The notes below the pieces were generated by a model. It had not been told where the DNA came from. It saw only the letters and a list, made by a program, of their open reading frames with translations, and did no database searches. This document shows, in pieces, positions 26,026 through 33,790 of a DNA stretch of 64,000 nucleotides. Numbering within the stretch: position 1 is the stretch's first letter; every line of letters starts with the position of its first letter. Both the position numbers and the translations under genes were made by a program. The stretch spans positions 1,798,001 through 1,862,000 of the forward strand of contig NC_019793.1 in assembly GCF_000317835.1 (NCBI RefSeq), written 5' to 3'. The DNA comes from Deinococcus peraridilitoris DSM 19664. GTDB taxonomy: Bacteria > Deinococcota > Deinococci > Deinococcales > Deinococcaceae.

Positions 26026-27774
26026 TCAGTTCAGCTTGATCAGGCCGCCCTGCACTTCCACGACGCCGCCGGTGATCTTGACGGTGGCGCTCCCGTTCAG
26101 CTCGATGTTCGGCGCCTGCGCCTTGATGGACGCCATGGCCTGCAGCTCCACCTTGCCCTGAGCAGTCACCGTGACGTTGCCTGCCACGTCGACGCTGAGG
26201 GCATTGCTCCTGGTGTCGAACCTGATCCGGTTCCCGGCCCGGTCTTCGATCAGGATATGCTCGTCACCCGCCCTGTCACTCAGGGTCAGCCGGTGGCCGC
26301 GCGCGCTTTCCAGCTGCACGAAGGGCTTGTCGTCAGAGTCATCGAACGTCAGCTGGTGGCCGCGCCGTGAGCGCAGCAGGCGCTGGGTCACCTTGCCTCC
26401 CTGAACGATCTCGCTGTTTGCTTTGGGCGGTGCGTCGGGGCCGTTCCACAGACCACCCAGCACGTACGGATGGTGAATGTCGCCCATCTCGAAACCGACG
26501 ATGACCTCATCGTTGACTTCCGGCAAGGCCATGAGACCCCGAGCAGCGCCCCCGCCCATGCTGGCCACCCGTGCCCAGTCGCTTTCGTGCTCGTCGGTCA
26601 GGCCGGGATACTTCACCTTCACGCGGCCCCAGCCCTGCGGGTCCTGGTTGTTGGTCACGATGCCAATGGCGAGCCCCATCTGGGTGGTCTCACGTTTTCC
26701 CGCGCCCAGCGTCGCCACAATACCCGAGGCCTGCTGACCGGACACCTGAAACTCGGTGGTGTAACCGCCCTCGGCGTGGTAGCTGTGAACGGCCGTCGAG
26801 ACATAATAGGTGCCACCGAAACGGTCCCCCACCGCAGTGATCTTGAGCGGCACGCCGGCGGTAATGGCGGGATTGCCACCACACACCCCGCTGGCCTCGA
26901 TCAGCCGCTCGGCGGCGCGGTTGGCTGTCGCCTGTGCCAGGGCGTCGGCCAGGCCCTGCTGACGCACGACGTGCTGCGTCACGGTGTGGGTGGGCCGGGC
27001 TCCGAAAGCCTGCGTGACATCCTCCGTGGTTCGGCGCTCACCGACCTTTGGAGTTCCCTCGGCTGCAGCAGCCTGACCCAGAATCGCCTGCTTGGTTTTG
27101 GGGTCCCAGCTGCGCGTCATGGTCCTGGCAGGCTGATCCAGGCTGCTCAGGCGTGGCAGAAATTCCGACAGGTTGACGCCCCACTTGAGTTCCACCGCGT
27201 CCGAATCGGCCTTGGGAGGCACGCAGTGCAACCGGGTGCCGTCGGCGTAGAGCAGGTAACCCAGCCGCGCGGCGCGCTCCTGCAAAAAAGCCAGGTTGGT
27301 CTGGTTGTTCTGAAACACGTAGTCGTGCACGAAGCTCGCGCTGCCCGTTTCGGCGGTCAGGCCGACCTCACCGGCGATCTTGCGGACCAGGTCCATGTCG
27401 CTGACGTTCTGAAAAGAGCGCGCAAACGTACCGCGCGCCAGGCGGTGCAGGCGGTCGAAGGCGCGAATCACCAGAAACTGGTCGTGCAGCGTGAAACGCG
27501 GCTCGATTTCGACGATCTCGCCGTCGAACAGTTCACCCTGTCGTTCGCCGATGCGGGTGCTGACCACCAGCGTGGCGCCCAGCTTGAACACGTCATCGTC
27601 GATCAGCCTCAATTCCGGGTCCCGGAAGATGACCGTGGCCACGTCCGGCAGGTGCAGGCTGCTTTCGACCGTTACTTCCCGCAGGCGGCGCATGGTCTCG
27701 ACGGGTGCGTCCTGTCCGTCGAACTTCAGGTAGAAGTGCGAGATGGCGCCGTCCACGCTCCGCCCGGCGCTCAC
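26026..27774 (-). CDS. VgrG-like baseplate spike protein (gp27/gp5 type, Pvc8-like)
   Basis: A 582-residue spike of a contractile injection system. The N-terminal two-thirds is the gp27-like hub (R-A-F-D-R-L-H-R-L-A-R-G..Q-N-N-Q-T-N-L-A-F-L-Q-E-R-A). The gp5 OB-fold carries G-W-G-R-V-K-V-K-Y-P and W-A-R-V-A-S-M-G-G-G-A. The C-terminal beta-helix has short repeats (D-V-A-G-N-V-T-V-T-A-Q-G-K-V). There is no appended effector domain. GTG 27774 overlaps the TGA of the upstream tube protein (GTGA), so the two are coupled. Confidence 0.92.
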   Translation of the reverse strand: MSAGRSVDGAISHFYLKFDGQDAPVETMRRLREVTVESSLHLPDVATVIFRDPELRLIDDDVFKLGATLVVSTRIGERQGELFDGEIVEIEPRFTLHDQFLVIRAFDRLHRLARGTFARSFQNVSDMDLVRKIAGEVGLTAETGSASFVHDYVFQNNQTNLAFLQERAARLGYLLYADGTRLHCVPPKADSDAVELKWGVNLSEFLPRLSSLDQPARTMTRSWDPKTKQAILGQAAAAEGTPKVGERRTTEDVTQAFGARPTHTVTQHVVRQQGLADALAQATANRAAERLIEASGVCGGNPAITAGVPLKITAVGDRFGGTYYVSTAVHSYHAEGGYTTEFQVSGQQASGIVATLGAGKRETTQMGLAIGIVTNNQDPQGWGRVKVKYPGLTDEHESDWARVASMGGGAARGLMALPEVNDEVIVGFEMGDIHHPYVLGGLWNGPDAPPKANSEIVQGGKVTQRLLRSRRGHQLTFDDSDDKPFVQLESARGHRLTLSDRAGDEHILIEDRAGNRIRFDTRSNALSVDVAGNVTVTAQGKVELQAMASIKAQAPNIELNGSATVKITGGVVEVQGGLIKLN

Positions 27775-28358
27775 CTGTCACTCCCCGTGTGCGTCTTGCG
27801 CAGGTCGGTGTTGGTGTTGCCGGACGCGCGGCGGGTCTGCTCACTGATCTGGTAGGTGCTGGGACCGGTCGGCATGAGTTTGGCATCCGCGCTTTGCTGC
27901 AGTTCCAGCGTCACCATCGCCCGCACCGGCATGCCGCTCGGCATGAACAGCGTGAACTGCTGCTGCATGCTCTGAATGACCGCCTTGAAGTGCCAGGTGC
28001 TGCCCCACTGAAACAGCACTTCGGGTGGCTTGCTCTTGTCGGTCTTGGGGTCTTTGGTCTGCTGGTCGATGTGCAGCAGCTGCCACAGCCGGTCGGTGTA
28101 GACCCGCACGTCCTCCACGCTGTCCATCGCGCGTCCACGGCGGTGCAGGTAGGTATCGAAGAACAGCTGCAGGCTGAGCGTCGCGCCCTTGCCGCCCGCG
28201 AAGTTCTTCTGCCCGGCGTCCGAGGTGCTGCTGCTCGATTCGGGCCAGTTGGCGGTCTTGCTGAGGGTGTACTCTTTGGGGTTGAACATGAACTCGATCG
28301 CTTCACCTTCGGGGTTCACGGGTTTGATGGACGCTTTGACCAGCTGACCGTTCGACAT
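27771..28358 (-). CDS. CIS tube-initiator protein (Pvc7-like)
   Basis: A 195-residue protein with the diagnostic N-terminal F-M-F-N-P-K-E-Y-T-L-S-K-T and later L-S-L-Q-L-F-F-D-T-Y. It matches contractile-injection-system tube/baseplate adaptors that link spike and inner tube. The usual C-terminal LysM domain is missing or degraded; the last ~45 residues are polar. SD AGGAGAAAG before ATG 28358. Coupled to the spike gene. Confidence 0.87.
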   Translation of the reverse strand: MSNGQLVKASIKPVNPEGEAIEFMFNPKEYTLSKTANWPESSSSTSDAGQKNFAGGKGATLSLQLFFDTYLHRRGRAMDSVEDVRVYTDRLWQLLHIDQQTKDPKTDKSKPPEVLFQWGSTWHFKAVIQSMQQQFTLFMPSGMPVRAMVTLELQQSADAKLMPTGPSTYQISEQTRRASGNTNTDLRKTHTGSDR

Positions 28359-28494
28359 GTCTTTCTCCTGCTTCGTGCACTTTTCTGCTTCGTTGATCCA
28401 GCGTCGCGACGCCTTTCCTTGCTGACGCTGTCTTGCGAGCGCTGTCTGCCGGACATTGTCACTGCGCGCACCGGGGCCTGCGCTGCAAATTGCG

Positions 28495-28522
28495 CCACGG
28501 GCCGGGAAGACCGGGCCCGTGG
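28495..28522 (-). terminator. Hairpin after the pseudokinase gene
   Basis: An 8-bp GC-rich stem (CCACGGGC/GCCCGTGG) with further inner pairs, a few nt after the stop at 28530. No clear U-tract, so it may attenuate rather than end transcription into the tube and spike genes. Confidence 0.4.
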
Positions 28523-28529
28523 TGTCACT

Positions 28530-31500
28530 TCAGTTTCCCTGGCACTCCGCGGGGGGCGTGCCGCCCGGTCGCCAGCCACACCAGCGTTCACGTGCGGCGC
28601 GCGAGCTGTACGGTCCAAAAAAGGCGTTGAGTTCTTCGTTGAACGACACCACGAAGGCGATGTTCTCCTCGGGCTTGTTGTCCAGCAGAATCCGGGCGTT
28701 CAGGGTGAAGGCAGAAGAACCTCCCTGAATCAGCTTGCCTTTGACGGCGCCCTGCTCTCCCGTCCGGTCGTTCATGAAGCTTCCGGTGACGTCGCTGCCG
28801 TCGATCTGCAAGGTCAGGCGGCCGAAACTGTGCTGCCAGGTGCCGTTCAGGACGGCGCTGCCCGGCAGAATTTGCGATCTGGACGCGGCCAGGCGCTCGG
28901 CGCTGACCCGTACGGTTTTGGTGATCGACTTGCCGTCTTCACCCCGGGCACGCAGCAGGTAACTGGTCGAGCGCATGACCACGACATCCTGACTTCCCTG
29001 CTCCTCGACATCTCCCAGACCACTGATGCTGACCTCTTTGGCGTGCTGCACGTTCCACGACAGCGTCACGCTGCTGCCAGCGGTGACGTTGACGTCGCTG
29101 GCGGTGAAACTGAGAATCGCGGCAGGCGTCGGCGCAGGAGTGACCGGTGTGGGTAGGGCCGTGGGCGTCGAGACCGTGGCGGACTTCGGTGCAGGTGCGG
29201 GCTTGAGCGCAGGTGCAGGCTTCGGGGCCGGTTTGGGAGCAGCAACCGGGAGCGGCGCGGGAAGCGGCTTCGGAGCAGGAAGTACTGCTTTGAGCGTCAC
29301 CACCTGCCGGGCCTGCACCGGATCGTTTCCACCCGTGCTGAGGATGTAGGTGGTGTTGCGCGAAACGGGCACCGTGACCGATCCCTGCGCCGGGAAGCTC
29401 TTCCCCAGCGGCTCCAGCGTGACTTTGCCGACCCCGCCGACCTGCCACTTCAAGGTGACCTTGTCTCCTTTGGTGACTTCCCTGGCCGAGACGCTGAACA
29501 GCTTGATCTCGGGCCGTGTGGGGGGCTGCGCCGGAACCGGTGGCGCCTTGATTGCTGGCGCGGGGGGCGGCACCGGAGCCGGGACCGAAGCTGGCGGCAC
29601 GATGGGCGCTTTGGTCACCACGGGTACTTCGGGAGGCGCGACGACCAGCATGCTGACCGACCGGGCATCCTGCTGACCCTGCGCGTTGCGCGCGATCAGG
29701 TTGAGGGTCACGGGAGCCGCCAGACCGGGTGCGCGCTGCACGACGCTGCCGCTGGCGGCCAGCGACTGCGAGCCGCCAGGACCGCTCAGTTCGACGCTGG
29801 AGGCGTCCTGGGTCTGCCAGCTCAGGGTGTAGCGCTCCCCGGGTTTCACGTTCACCGGGTTGACCGTGAACGCCACCACCCGGGGAGCGCGGGCCACGAC
29901 GCTCACGGCCCCGCTGCTCGACACGCTGGCCTGACCGTTGGCCGCGGTAATACGGTACACGGTGTTCTGCTGGGCGGTCAGCTGGGTCTGGCCGCTCGCG
30001 CCCACCGTTCCCAGGGGATCAATGGTGACGCTGGTGGCGTGCGCGACCTTCCAGCGGATGGTGACGGTCTGTCCGACCTCGGCATTTTCCGGGGTCACCT
30101 TGAAGAGCTCGATCACCGGGGCCAGCACCTTGACCTCGACGTTGCGCACCACGTTCTCACCTCCTGAGGAGGCCAGCAGGCGAAAGGCCATGTCCGCCGT
30201 GATCTTGCGTTTGGCTTCACCGCTGGCGTCGACGGTGCCGAAGGGCTCCAGCGTCACGCTTTTGACGTTGGCCACCTTCCAGCGCACTGTCACGGTGTCG
30301 CCGACGGGGGCGCTCAGGGACGACACCTCGAAGCGCTCGATGACCGGCGCGGGCAGCTTCGGAGTCACCAGCAGGGCTTTGTGGGCATTCTTGAAGCGGC
30401 TGTAAGCCGTCAGCTTCAGCTCGGTCGCCTCGCTCAGGCCGGGCACCGTGAAACTTCCTTTGCCGTCCGTGCCGGCCGGCAATTCCTGGTCCATCAGCTT
30501 CACGCGGCGGGCGTTGTGGGTTTCCCAGCGGACCGTGAAGGGTTGTCCCAGCGGCGGATTCTTGGGGGAAGCCTCGAACTCCACGATGCTCGGCGGGCGC
30601 GTGGCCCAGAAGAAGCCAAACGCTCCCACGGCCAGCAGAAACGGCACCCACCACACGGGCAGCAACGGGTTGTGCTGCAAGTTGACCGTGACCGGACCTG
30701 GCCGGTCCTGATTGCTCTGCACGCCGACCTGAAGGCTGTGACGGCGCACCGTGCCAATCCAGCGGGGAGGCAGCCTCACCCTGATGGGTTCACCGTAACT
30801 CTCACCGGGGTTTACCAGCACATCCTGCGAGAGGGGGGCCACACGCACCTTGCCGACGCCTTCGCGCAGTTGCCGGCTCCAGGTGGACACCATCAGCCGC
30901 CATGGCAGGGCATGGGACAGGTCACCGCCTGTCGGCACGCGCGTCATGCTGAGGGGAGATTCCAGCCTCAGGGCGTCCTCGTCGTCGCGCACGCTGCTCG
31001 AGTACGTGACGGGCAGGTTGCCTCCGTTGGTGATACGCAGCTCGTAGCGGGTAGAGAACCAGGCACTGCGTTTTTTGGGCAAAACGTCCACGGTGGTGCT
31101 GGTGAACGGAGCAACGGTCCAGGTCATCGGCGAGAAGCCCACCTCTTCGGGATTCTCGCGTGAACACGCAATCACCCTGACCGGGTATTCCCCGGCCCGG
31201 GCCTCCGGGCTGCGTGGTACCCGCACCTGCAAAGCGCTCTCACCGCGGGTGCCGGGATTGAGCTGCACTTCGTGAAAAGCGTTGAGAATCCATTCTTTCG
31301 CCACCCCTTCCACCGACACCATGAAGTGATCGACGGTGCGGCCCGTGTTCGCCAGTTGCACGTTCAGGCTGTACGTCTCGCCGGGAACCAGGGTCAGTGT
31401 GCTTTCACTGGACACGCTGATGCGCGCGGGCGGCGCAATTTTCTGAGGCGCGATCAGCGCGATCCAGTGAGGCTCCAGGTGCAGCAGGCTGCCGTAAGCC

Positions 31501-32690
31501 CAAGGCACGCGTTTCATGGCCGGCAGCTTCAGGCGGTCGAGCCGGGTGCCGTTGGTGGAACTGAGGTCGGTCACGAAGACCTTCTCTCCCTCCACTTCCA
31601 CATTCAGGTGATGACGCGAGACACCTGGATGATCGAGTACCACGTCGTTCTTGCCCGAGCGGCCCAGCGTGGTTGTTTGCCCTGCCAGGGTCTCGACGCG
31701 CAGCACGCGGCCTTCACGGTCCAGGATCACCAGGCGGGGATCTTTGGCCCGGTCCCGGGGCGGATCGAAGGGGGGCGGACCGAAGGGGGGCAGCTCGGGA
31801 AGCACCACCGTGGGATTCGGACCCTGCGGCATCAGGCGGTTCAGGACCCCCTGCAGGGCCGCTTCGAGGTCACCTGCCGTCGGGTAGCGGTACTCGGGCG
31901 CCTTGGCCAGACAGGTCAGCACGATTTCCTCGAGGTCTTCGGGAAGGTCGCGGCGGATCTGACCGGGTGGAATCGGCGCGACGTGCTGATGCTTTTCCAG
32001 GGCGTCGGCCGGGTCACGCGTCTCGAAGGGCACCATCCCCGTCAGCAGTTCGTAAAGAACGACTCCCAGCGCGTACACGTCGCTGCGCTGCTCGCCGCGC
32101 ACACCGCGGCACTGTTCGGGGGACATGTACGCAGGCGCCGTGACGATCAGGCGGTCATGGGTGCCGTAGGTGAAGGCGCGCAGCTCTCCCACGCCGAAGT
32201 CGCCGAGCTGCACGGTATAAGAAGGGCGTCCCAGCAAGGCGCGGCCCGGCTGCACCAGCACATTCTCGGGGCGCAGGTTGCCGTGCATCAGGTCGGCCCG
32301 GTGTGCGAAATCGAGCGCTGCCGCCGCCTGACGGACCAGCTCCACCGTGACGAGCAGATCGAGGTACTGTCCTTCACGCGCCACACTTTGCAGCAGTTGC
32401 CGCACGGAGCCGCTTTGCGCCAGGGTCATGGCGTAGTACGCGCGGTGTTCAGTTTCGACCAGGCGTCCGACTTCCAGAATTCCGGGATGCTTCAGGCGGT
32501 GCACCTTGTCGATCAGACGGGAAAGCTGTGCCAGAAGCTGCGGCTGCCCGAGGTGTTCGGGCGCGATGATCCGGAGCGCCATCAGGTCACCCGCGTCGAG
32601 GTCCTGCGCAGCGTGCACCGCACCAAGCCAGCCCTGACCGAGAGCGCGCTGCAGCCGGTAGCCTTCGTAAACCGAGCCTTGATTGATCAT
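28530..32690 (-). CDS. Transmembrane Ser/Thr pseudokinase with FHA and Ig-like repeats
   Basis: A 1386-residue protein. The N-terminal kinase fold (1-280) has an intact G-loop (A-L-G-Q-G-W-L-G-A-V) and D-F-G (164-166). However, the VAIK lysine is Arg40 and the catalytic loop is H136-G-N-L-R-P-E-N, with Asn138 instead of the catalytic Asp. It is therefore probably inactive. An FHA domain (about 318-412; G-R-S-G-K, S-R-H-H, S-S-T-N-G-T) would bind phosphothreonine. Beta-sandwich regions lead to one TM helix (678-697). Outside are about six Ig-like repeats, Pro/Ala linkers and a C-terminal beta domain. ATG 32690 overlaps the small ORF before it (ATGA). Confidence 0.85.
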   Translation of the reverse strand: MINQGSVYEGYRLQRALGQGWLGAVHAAQDLDAGDLMALRIIAPEHLGQPQLLAQLSRLIDKVHRLKHPGILEVGRLVETEHRAYYAMTLAQSGSVRQLLQSVAREGQYLDLLVTVELVRQAAAALDFAHRADLMHGNLRPENVLVQPGRALLGRPSYTVQLGDFGVGELRAFTYGTHDRLIVTAPAYMSPEQCRGVRGEQRSDVYALGVVLYELLTGMVPFETRDPADALEKHQHVAPIPPGQIRRDLPEDLEEIVLTCLAKAPEYRYPTAGDLEAALQGVLNRLMPQGPNPTVVLPELPPFGPPPFDPPRDRAKDPRLVILDREGRVLRVETLAGQTTTLGRSGKNDVVLDHPGVSRHHLNVEVEGEKVFVTDLSSTNGTRLDRLKLPAMKRVPWAYGSLLHLEPHWIALIAPQKIAPPARISVSSESTLTLVPGETYSLNVQLANTGRTVDHFMVSVEGVAKEWILNAFHEVQLNPGTRGESALQVRVPRSPEARAGEYPVRVIACSRENPEEVGFSPMTWTVAPFTSTTVDVLPKKRSAWFSTRYELRITNGGNLPVTYSSSVRDDEDALRLESPLSMTRVPTGGDLSHALPWRLMVSTWSRQLREGVGKVRVAPLSQDVLVNPGESYGEPIRVRLPPRWIGTVRRHSLQVGVQSNQDRPGPVTVNLQHNPLLPVWWVPFLLAVGAFGFFWATRPPSIVEFEASPKNPPLGQPFTVRWETHNARRVKLMDQELPAGTDGKGSFTVPGLSEATELKLTAYSRFKNAHKALLVTPKLPAPVIERFEVSSLSAPVGDTVTVRWKVANVKSVTLEPFGTVDASGEAKRKITADMAFRLLASSGGENVVRNVEVKVLAPVIELFKVTPENAEVGQTVTIRWKVAHATSVTIDPLGTVGASGQTQLTAQQNTVYRITAANGQASVSSSGAVSVVARAPRVVAFTVNPVNVKPGERYTLSWQTQDASSVELSGPGGSQSLAASGSVVQRAPGLAAPVTLNLIARNAQGQQDARSVSMLVVAPPEVPVVTKAPIVPPASVPAPVPPPAPAIKAPPVPAQPPTRPEIKLFSVSAREVTKGDKVTLKWQVGGVGKVTLEPLGKSFPAQGSVTVPVSRNTTYILSTGGNDPVQARQVVTLKAVLPAPKPLPAPLPVAAPKPAPKPAPALKPAPAPKSATVSTPTALPTPVTPAPTPAAILSFTASDVNVTAGSSVTLSWNVQHAKEVSISGLGDVEEQGSQDVVVMRSTSYLLRARGEDGKSITKTVRVSAERLAASRSQILPGSAVLNGTWQHSFGRLTLQIDGSDVTGSFMNDRTGEQGAVKGKLIQGGSSAFTLNARILLDNKPEENIAFVVSFNEELNAFFGPYSSRAARERWCGWRPGGTPPAECQGN

Positions 32691-32782
32691 GTGTGACACC
32701 ATTTCGTGTTCTGGAAGCGTGCTGCCCCACCGGACGCCGCGTGGCGGGCGGGAAAAGAGCGGAAACTGGACGCGGGCGTCAT
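32687..32782 (-). CDS. Possible 31-residue coupling ORF between FHA-tail and pseudokinase genes
   Basis: ATG 32782 overlaps the TGA of the FHA-tail gene and its own TGA overlaps the pseudokinase ATG, both as ATGA. The gap between the two large genes is thus read through by a 31-codon frame (Ser/Ala/Arg-rich). It probably keeps ribosomes on the mRNA. Whether the peptide itself matters is unknown. Confidence 0.4.
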   Translation of the reverse strand: MTPASSFRSFPARHAASGGAARFQNTKWCHT

Positions 32783-33660
32783 ACGTACCTCACCTCGTAC
32801 ATCACGTGGGCCGGGACGTGCTGCGCGATCACCTGTTCGATGTTCTCGCGGGTGACGTCCTGTTCTCCCGCCGGGTCGGGCAGCACGAAGAGCAGGTGGT
32901 AAGGTCGGTGTGGATCTTCGACCACGCGCGGCGTCACGCCGCAGCAGATTTCCAGCATGCGCATCAGGCCATAGCGCGTTCCGCGCCAGCGCTGCAGATT
33001 GATGGCTTCTCTCAGCCACTGCCGCCGGCGCGATTCGGGCCAGTGCGGATCGACGCTCAGGCCCATCCACTCGGCGAACCAGTTCAAAAATGGCTCGGGG
33101 CAAGTGGCCGGATCGAAATACATGTCGACAAAGTCCTGGCGATGCTGCAAAGGCTCCCAGACGTTCTCGAAAATCTGCAGCAGGCGTCCGGCGAAGTCCG
33201 ACTCGGTGAACAGGGCCGGCAGGTAACTCAGGTAAGAACTCGCGGCACCCTCAGCGGGGAGTGCGGGATACCTCGCGCGGGGAGGCTGCAGGGGCACGAA
33301 GCGCAGGTCATCGAGTGACTCGGGGGGCAGCGGATCGGCACTGTGAAGGGAGGCAGGCACATGCTGCACCAGCGTGTAGGTGATCACGTACGGCCCGACC
33401 TGCAGTACTGCGCCGTCATCCAGGACCTGCGGCTGGTGAGGCGTCAGGCGTTTTCCCGACAAGAAGGTGTCCCCCGCGCCAAGGTCGGTGATGATGACCT
33501 GATCCTGCAGACGCCGCACTTCGGCGTGCCGGATCGCCACCGAGGGATGGGGCAGGGCGAGGCCGTTGTCAGGGGTGCGCCCGATCGAGAGCAGGTTCAT
33601 GTCCAGCGCGAGCATCTTGACGGTCTCACCCTGCAGCTGCACGAACAGCTGACCGCTCAT
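32779..33660 (-). CDS. FHA domain fused to phage-tail protein I-like baseplate protein
   Basis: A 293-residue protein. Residues about 1-115 form an FHA domain (L-S-I-G-R-T-P-D-N-G-L, V-A-I-R-H-A-E-V, D-L-G-A-G-D-T-F-L-S-G). The second part has Y-L-P-A-L-F-T-E-S-D-F-A-G-R-L-L-Q-I-F-E and W-F-A-E-W-M-G-L, the signature of P2 gpI-like or TIGR02242 tail proteins that join the baseplate wedge. A phosphothreonine-binding module fused to a baseplate part suggests assembly is tied to phosphorylation. ATG overlaps the stop of the 42-residue ORF upstream. Confidence 0.88.
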   Translation of the reverse strand: MSGQLFVQLQGETVKMLALDMNLLSIGRTPDNGLALPHPSVAIRHAEVRRLQDQVIITDLGAGDTFLSGKRLTPHQPQVLDDGAVLQVGPYVITYTLVQHVPASLHSADPLPPESLDDLRFVPLQPPRARYPALPAEGAASSYLSYLPALFTESDFAGRLLQIFENVWEPLQHRQDFVDMYFDPATCPEPFLNWFAEWMGLSVDPHWPESRRRQWLREAINLQRWRGTRYGLMRMLEICCGVTPRVVEDPHRPYHLLFVLPDPAGEQDVTRENIEQVIAQHVPAHVMYEVRYV

Positions 33661-33785
33661 ACCCGCTCCGAAAGGGCTGGTCCCATGCCGGAAGCAGTTC
33701 GAATTGCCTCGTGTCCGCAGACCCCTGCGGACACGAAGATGATCGCGCCCGCAGGCGGTGCGGCGTTGAAGTGAAGTCGCGTCAC
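33657..33785 (-). CDS. Possible 42-residue protein between gpJ and FHA-tail genes
   Basis: GTG 33785 lies 5 nt after the gpJ stop, with GGAG inside the end of gpJ as ribosome binding site. The frame stays open for 42 codons and its TGA overlaps the next ATG (ATGA). The peptide is Ala/Gly-rich with one Cys and a hydrophobic stretch (A-G-A-I-I-F-V-S-A-G-V). The exact fit between two genes argues for real translation. No homologue recognised. Confidence 0.45.
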   Translation of the reverse strand: MTRLHFNAAPPAGAIIFVSAGVCGHEAIRTASGMGPALSERV

Positions 33786-33790
33786 CTCGG

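Noticed and set aside
26470..27855. 461-codon plus-strand frame opposite the VgrG-like gene
   Set aside because: Antisense shadow of a clearly conserved spike protein; no ribosome binding site or domain.
31272..32696. 474-codon plus-strand frame opposite the pseudokinase
   Set aside because: Antisense of conserved kinase and FHA domains; caused by GC-rich third positions.
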